Origin: CAVPXC01 sp963709505
Lineage (GTDB): Bacteria; Chloroflexota; Anaerolineae; JAAEKA01
Length of the DNA: 31,021 nt
Direction of reading: 5' to 3'
Assembly: GCA_963709505.1 (NCBI GenBank)
Contig: CAVPXC010000004.1
Location: 1 to 31,021 of the forward strand
In this document: positions 24,778 to 31,021 of the stretch, piece by piece
How positions within the stretch are numbered: the stretch's first letter is position 1
How the letters are laid out: each line of letters starts with the position of its first letter
Notes under the pieces: model-generated
Told to the model about the DNA's origin: nothing
The model's database searches: none
The model's input: the letters and a program-made list of their open reading frames with translations, nothing else
Program-made: the position numbers and the translations under genes

Positions 24778-24806
24778 TTGACAAGGACCGACTCAAGTGC
24801 TAGAAT
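24778..24806 (+). promoter_or_regulatory. Promoter of the CbpA-like dnaJ, with a possible HspR-type half site
   Basis: A perfect TTGACA (24778-24783), a 17-bp spacer and TAGAAT (24801-24806), about 65 bp before the ATG. The spacer contains ACTCAAG (24791-24797), one half of the HAIR operator CTTGAGT-N7-ACTCAAG bound by HspR. The left half (GTTGACA) matches only 4 of 7. Confidence 0.7.
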
Positions 24807-24870
24807 CAAAGTTGAGCAACTATCTAAAGAAATCTGGCGAAATGGCGGAGAGCGGACAAAGGAAAGCGGC

Positions 24871-25812
24871 ATGGAGTACAAGGATTATTACAAGACCTTA
24901 GGTGTAGACAAGGGCGCGAACGAGAAGGAAATCAAGACGGCGTATCGCAAGCTGGCACGCCAATATCACCCTGACATGAACCCCGGCAACAAACAAGCCG
25001 AAGCCAGGTTCAAAGAGATCAACGAGGCCAACGAAGTGCTTGGCGACCCAGAAAAGCGGCAAAAGTACGACCGGCTGGGATCGAACTGGCAAGCCTATGA
25101 GCGCACCGGCCAGGATCCATCGGGCTTTGACTGGAGCCAATGGACGGCGGGTGGTCCGAGCGGAACGCGCACACGGGTCGAGTACAGCGACCTTAACGAC
25201 ATGTTTGGGCAGGGAGCTTTTTCTGACTTCTTCCAATCTATCTTCGGTGGGGCCGCCGGGCAGGCGGGACGCGCCGCCCCTGCCCGGTCCGCCCGCGGGC
25301 GCGATGCCGAGCACCCGGTGGAGATCACACTCGAAGAGGCATTCCAGGGAACACAGCGCGTCCTCTCCATTGACGGCCGTCGCATTGAGGTCAAGATCCC
25401 TGCGGGCGTGCGGACGGGATCGCGCGTGCGCGTGGCTGGCGAGGGAGGCCCTGGCACGAACAGCGCGCCGTCCGGCGACCTGTTCCTTGTGGTGCAAGTC
25501 CAGCCGCACGCTGTGTTTCAGCGCGACGGCGACGATTTGCAGTGCGAAGCGCCCGTGAGCCTATACGCGGCGATCCTGGGTGGGGAGATGACCGTGCCCA
25601 CGCTCACAGGTAAGGCCTCGCTTCGCATCCCGGCCGGCACCCAGCCTGGCCAAACGTTCCGCCTGCGCGGCCAGGGTATGCCCCACCTGCGGGATCCCCA
25701 GAAGCGCGGTAATCTGCTAGTGAAGGCACTGGTACGCCTGCCCAAGCAGCTAAACGAGCAAGAGCGGCAGCTGTTTCAAGAGCTTGCCGACTTGGAACGA
25801 AGCAATACGTAG
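24871..25812 (+). CDS. DnaJ-like chaperone without zinc finger (CbpA type)
   Basis: A 313-residue type B J protein. The J domain (MEYKDYYKTLGVDKGANEKEI) contains YHPD in the usual place. A Gly/Ser/Phe-containing linker (about 75-130) is followed directly by the two C-terminal client-binding domains (HPVEITLEEAFQGTQR, KIPAGVRTGSRVRVAG and RIPAGTQPGQTFRLRGQGMP); no CxxCxGxG repeats are present. It would work with DnaK on a different client set from the full-length DnaJ at 4402. The ATG at 24871 has AAAGGA upstream; the earlier in-frame ATG at 24754 lies before the promoter. Confidence 0.92.
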   Translation: MEYKDYYKTLGVDKGANEKEIKTAYRKLARQYHPDMNPGNKQAEARFKEINEANEVLGDPEKRQKYDRLGSNWQAYERTGQDPSGFDWSQWTAGGPSGTRTRVEYSDLNDMFGQGAFSDFFQSIFGGAAGQAGRAAPARSARGRDAEHPVEITLEEAFQGTQRVLSIDGRRIEVKIPAGVRTGSRVRVAGEGGPGTNSAPSGDLFLVVQVQPHAVFQRDGDDLQCEAPVSLYAAILGGEMTVPTLTGKASLRIPAGTQPGQTFRLRGQGMPHLRDPQKRGNLLVKALVRLPKQLNEQERQLFQELADLERSNT

Positions 25813-25999
25813 AAAGGAGTCCTTGCTGAACCAGCCATCGGCAGCTATTGGCGATTGCCGGCCTTGTTCCAGCCCGGCCCGTGTCGTCGCCGAGCTCGAT
25901 CGGTGAATCCACTCAGGCCGGCAACCGCATCTCACGACATTCTCTCGCTTGTCCCGCCCCTTCGGGACAACGAGGGGTCATTTTCAGAGGAGGTCTATC

Positions 26000-27098
26000 G
26001 TGATCGATCAGGCAGCTTTGCAGGAGCTGGCGGGATTTCAGGCGACGGAGAAGAGCGCGCGTGCTCAGTGTCTACCTGAACGTGGACCCGCGTACCCGCA
26101 CCACCGACGAATACCGGCTTGCGCTGCGACATCTGCTCGAGTCGGTCCAGGGCCAGGCCGCTGCGCATGATCGCGCCCGAATTGAGAGTTATGTCGAAAA
26201 GGAGTTTGACCGCCAGAGCCGCGGATTGGCCCTCTTCAGCGATTTCGACGAGGGCTTTTGGCACGCCTTTCCACTCATGGCGCCGGTCCATGACACGGTC
26301 TTTGTCGGCCTGAGGCCCTATCTCAAGCCGCTAGGCGATGTCCTGGACACGTTTGCCCGCTACGGCGTGGCGCTAGTGGACAAAGAAGGCGCGCATCTGT
26401 TCATATTCCACATGGGTGTACTCGAGAGCGTAACCGGGGTCGCCGGCGAGGATATCAAGCGTCACAAGCAGGGAGGTTGGGCCTCTTCGCGCTATCAACG
26501 CCACGAGGACGCAGCCGCCTATCGCAACCTCAAAGAAGCATCCGAGATGATCGGTGAGTTTGTTCGCGAAGGCCAGGTACGGCGTCTGATCCTGGGTGGT
26601 ACCGATGCAAACGTCGCCCACTTTTCTGCTTTGTTGTCCAAAAACGCCCTGCAGGCCGTAGTTGGCACGATCAGCGCCGACGTCACGGCCAGCCCCAGCG
26701 ATGTTGGCGAGATGTCGTTGGCGCTAATTCACGAGATTGCCGCCGAGCGAAAAGCTTCGCTGGTAGAGCAACTCATCACCACTGCGGCCAAAGGCGGCCC
26801 GGCTGCCTTGGGCCTTTCCAACACCCTGGTGGCAGTTTTGGCCGGCCGCGCCTATCACCTGGTGATGGACGATGCGTTCTCCGCCCCGGCCGTCCGCTGC
26901 GACCACTGCGGCTACGTGGGCGCGGAGGAGTCAAGCTCGGTTGCGTGCCCTTTATGTGAAACGACCCTGCGCGTCCTGCCCGATGCAGCGGACAGCCTGA
27001 TGCGCTGGGCCATCGAGCAGGACATTGAATTGACTGTGGCACCGAATAATCCCAGCCTCCAGGCAGCCGGATCGGTGGGCGCACTGCTACGATACTGA
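26000..27098 (+). CDS. Bacterial eRF1-like (baeRF/VLRF1-type) protein with GGW, one frame break
   Basis: About 365 residues with the three-part order of eRF1/Pelota relatives. Part 1 (VLSVYLNVDPRTRT... to about 130) is the N-terminal domain. The middle part opens with KRHKQGGWASSRYQRHED, aligned with the GGQ loop of eRF1 but carrying GGW (26471-26479). The last part includes two CxxC knuckles (CDHCGYVG, CPLC) and a mini-domain ending in SLMRWAIEQDIELTV. Relatives act on stalled ribosomes or peptidyl-tRNA; which activity survives without Gln is not predictable. The start GTG 26000 has AGAGGAGG 6 bp upstream. The frame breaks at 26055-26061 in GCGCGCG; one added CG gives ATEKSARVLSVYL. Confidence 0.8.
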
Positions 27099-27099
27099 G

Positions 27100-27139
27100 C
27101 TCAAAGGCCACGACGGATGAACGCCGTGGCCTTTGAGCA
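27100..27139 (+). terminator. Terminator after the eRF1-like gene
   Basis: A perfect 14-bp stem GCTCAAAGGCCACG/CGTGGCCTTTGAGC (27100-27113/27126-27139) starting 1 bp after the stop codon. There is no T-run. Confidence 0.6.
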
Positions 27140-27474
27140 GCGAGCATCCCCTGGACTAGTGCCGTCCTCCTGCGGGCTGGCCGTCGCAGGGGATGCTTGC
27201 TCCTGGCGCAGACGACAGGTGGAGGGACTCGATCCAGTGTTAGACTTGTGTTAGTGCTCGATGAAAAAGTAACCAGCCGCACGCTCGAGCGTAAGGAGTG
27301 GTGGTAGGATTGAGATTGATGCTTATCCTGCTCGGCCCACGTAGGCCGGCCCAGGTGACGCAGATAGCACGGCCAGGTCGCAGACCGGCCCGAGACGGCA
27401 AGTGACCATTCCACTCCGCCTCCGCTCCGGTCCGCGCCTCTGCAATCCGCGGTTCTCAGCATAGGAAAGAGACC
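27140..27474 (+). other. Gene-free leader region of clpC
   Basis: About 335 bp without a convincing gene. It holds a second inverted repeat, AGCATCCCCTG/CAGGGGATGCT (27144-27154/27188-27198). A direct repeat GTGTTAG-ACTT-GTGTTAG follows (27238-27244 and 27249-27255, one helical turn apart). The GC-rich stretch at 27340-27410 contains GGCCGGCC-like motifs. I could not assign a clear -35/-10 pair for clpC. Confidence 0.4.
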
Positions 27475-29993
<2,519 letters not shown>

Positions 29994-30000
<7 letters not shown>

Positions 30001-30010
30001 TGAATGATGA
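29994..30010. repeat. Short TGAATGA heptamer repeat
   Basis: Two perfect TGAATGA units (29994-30007) and a partial third. The first contains the clpC stop codon, as with the same unit at the ABC-F stop (3324). Confidence 0.6.
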
Positions 30011-30011
30011 G

Positions 30012-30043
30012 CGGCTGGTTGATCGTAGGTGGTCGACCAGCCG
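30012..30043 (+). terminator. Terminator of clpC
   Basis: An 11-bp stem with one G-T pair, CGGCTGGTTGA/TCGACCAGCCG (30012-30022/30033-30043), followed by TCTTGCTTGT. Confidence 0.6.
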
Positions 30044-30072
30044 TCTTGCTTGTGGTTGCAAGGAGATCAACC

Positions 30073-31021
30073 ATGGACACGCTCCAGAGTGTCGACTTCG
30101 GCTCTCGCATCGGCATCGTCGGCGGTGGTGTGTCTGGTCTTTCGGCGGCCCATTTCTTGAAGGAGGCGGGCTACTCCAACGTTACCATCGTCGAGAAGGA
30201 GCATCGGGTCGGCGGAAAATGCTGTTCGGTCGAGATGGACGGACATGTCTACGAGATGGGCGCCGTCTTTGGCACGCGTGACTACTCCGTCACCTTGGAT
30301 CTGATGAAGGCCGTGGGCATGAAAGCCGCCCCGTGTCCGGACTTCGCATGTTACGACGAACAAGGGCGCAAGATAGGCCTGTTTGCGTTGCGCCAGTTTC
30401 CCCATCTGTTCTGGCTCTTAAAGGTCAACTATGCGTTGCTGACGCGCTTGCGGTATCGTCGCGTCCACGAGCCCGGTCTGGATCACGTTCACCCCGACCT
30501 CCACGCGCCTTTCGAGGACTTCGCGCGGCGCTACGGCTTGCCGGCCCTCGGCCGGGTGATGATGCCGCCGTTCACGGCTTTTGGCTATGGGTACTTTAGC
30601 GAGGTGCCTGCGGCCTACGTGTTAAAGTATCTGGACCCGCCAATGCTCGATGCCATGCGCAATCCAAAGAAGCAGCTCACCTGGCCGGAAGAAATCGAGA
30701 CCCTGTGGGAGCGTCTGGCCAAGCACCACGATGTTCACCTCGGCGCCACTGTGCGCCATGTGTCGCGACAAGAAACGGTTGTGGTGCAAACAGATCGGGA
30801 AGCCCTCGAGTTCGACGCGCTGATCCTGACCTGTCCGCTGGACGACGCGCTCGGCTTTCTTGATGCGACCCGAGTGGAACACAACCTGTTCTCCAAGATT
30901 CGGTATTACGACTATTGGGTGCTGCTCTGCGAGATCGATGGCCTGCCCCCAGGCATAGGCTACATCCCTGCCCGTTTCGTACCCGAGCAGCGCGGCCACG
31001 TGATGCTTTGGTACCAGCGTT
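30073..31021 (+). CDS. FAD-dependent oxidoreductase (amine-oxidase-like), 3' end outside window
   Basis: An open frame of 316 codons without a stop. IGIVGGGVSGLSAAHFL followed by VTIVEKEHRVGGKCC is the FAD-binding Rossmann fold with the GG motif of amine oxidase, protoporphyrinogen oxidase and phytoene desaturase relatives. FDALILTCPLDDAL (about residue 250) is the second FAD-contacting segment of that group. The substrate cannot be told from the part present. The ATG at 30073 has AAGGAG 8 bp upstream. It follows the clpC terminator. Confidence 0.85.
   Translation, partial: MDTLQSVDFGSRIGIVGGGVSGLSAAHFLKEAGYSNVTIVEKEHRVGGKCCSVEMDGHVYEMGAVFGTRDYSVTLDLMKAVGMKAAPCPDFACYDEQGRKIGLFALRQFPHLFWLLKVNYALLTRLRYRRVHEPGLDHVHPDLHAPFEDFARRYGLPALGRVMMPPFTAFGYGYFSEVPAAYVLKYLDPPMLDAMRNPKKQLTWPEEIETLWERLAKHHDVHLGATVRHVSRQETVVVQTDREALEFDALILTCPLDDALGFLDATRVEHNLFSKIRYYDYWVLLCEIDGLPPGIGYIPARFVPEQRGHVMLWYQR

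Noticed and set aside
24784..24806. CIRCE (HrcA) operator from the AAGTGCTAG string
   Set aside because: Only one half resembles CIRCE (7 of 9) and no partner half is found at the required 9-bp spacing.
25821..25904. A 27-codon frame starting TTG after AAAGGAG
   Set aside because: The spacing to the start is too short, there is no recognisable feature, and the area is part of a GC-rich inverted repeat.

Overview
The window looks like chromosomal DNA from a GC-rich bacterium, most likely a Chloroflexota member (Anaerolineae/Caldilineae-like). This is inferred from gene content: a DUF4446 protein beside a bactofilin, YbbR-type CdaR repeats, a Uma2-type nuclease, a LysW-like zinc ribbon, a short archaeal-like PRPP synthase, and tandem heptanucleotide repeats between genes. 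No rRNA, tRNA, CRISPR array, phage or IS transposase gene was recognised.

Layout. 1-1.13 kb: 5' part of a radical SAM gene (minus), a candidate structured RNA (plus), and a small membrane protein (minus). 1.3-7.6 kb (plus): ABC-F ATPase, coaE, a small membrane protein, dnaJ, prmA and trxB. 7.6-10.3 kb: a hairpin-rich spacer, uma2-like (minus), an alpha/beta hydrolase (plus), a 41-bp perfect palindrome and rdgB (minus). 10.3-12.4 kb (plus): prs, DUF4446 and bactofilin. 12.5-19.6 kb (minus): a cell-envelope block made of a PA14 lectin-like protein, a CdaA-CdaR diadenylate cyclase reading frame, a GT4 and a membrane GT2 glycosyltransferase. 19.7-21.4 kb: an atypical OmpR-type regulator and three small cysteine-rich proteins. 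21.7-24.6 kb (minus): diacylglycerol/lipid kinase, xseA, xseB and a membrane protein, tightly overlapping. 24.8-30.0 kb (plus): a CbpA-like DnaJ, an eRF1-like protein with GGW in place of GGQ, and clpC, which together suggest protein or ribosome quality control. 30.07 kb to the end: an FAD oxidoreductase that runs off the window.

Reading frames are broken unusually often. I count about eleven frame breaks in nine genes, several of them normally important (clpC, xseA, rdgB). Nine are +1/-2 shifts, and putting back one CG dinucleotide, usually in or beside a CG-rich alternating tract, restores a family-like protein. I read these mainly as consensus errors or dinucleotide slippage, so the genes concerned are annotated end to end and the break position is given.

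Clear sigma70-type promoters precede many units (TTGACA/TATAAT-like, 15-18 bp spacers, often with an extended TGC before the -10). Intergenic spaces carry 7-bp tandem repeats of several sequence families, comparable to cyanobacterial STRRs, and long perfect hairpins.
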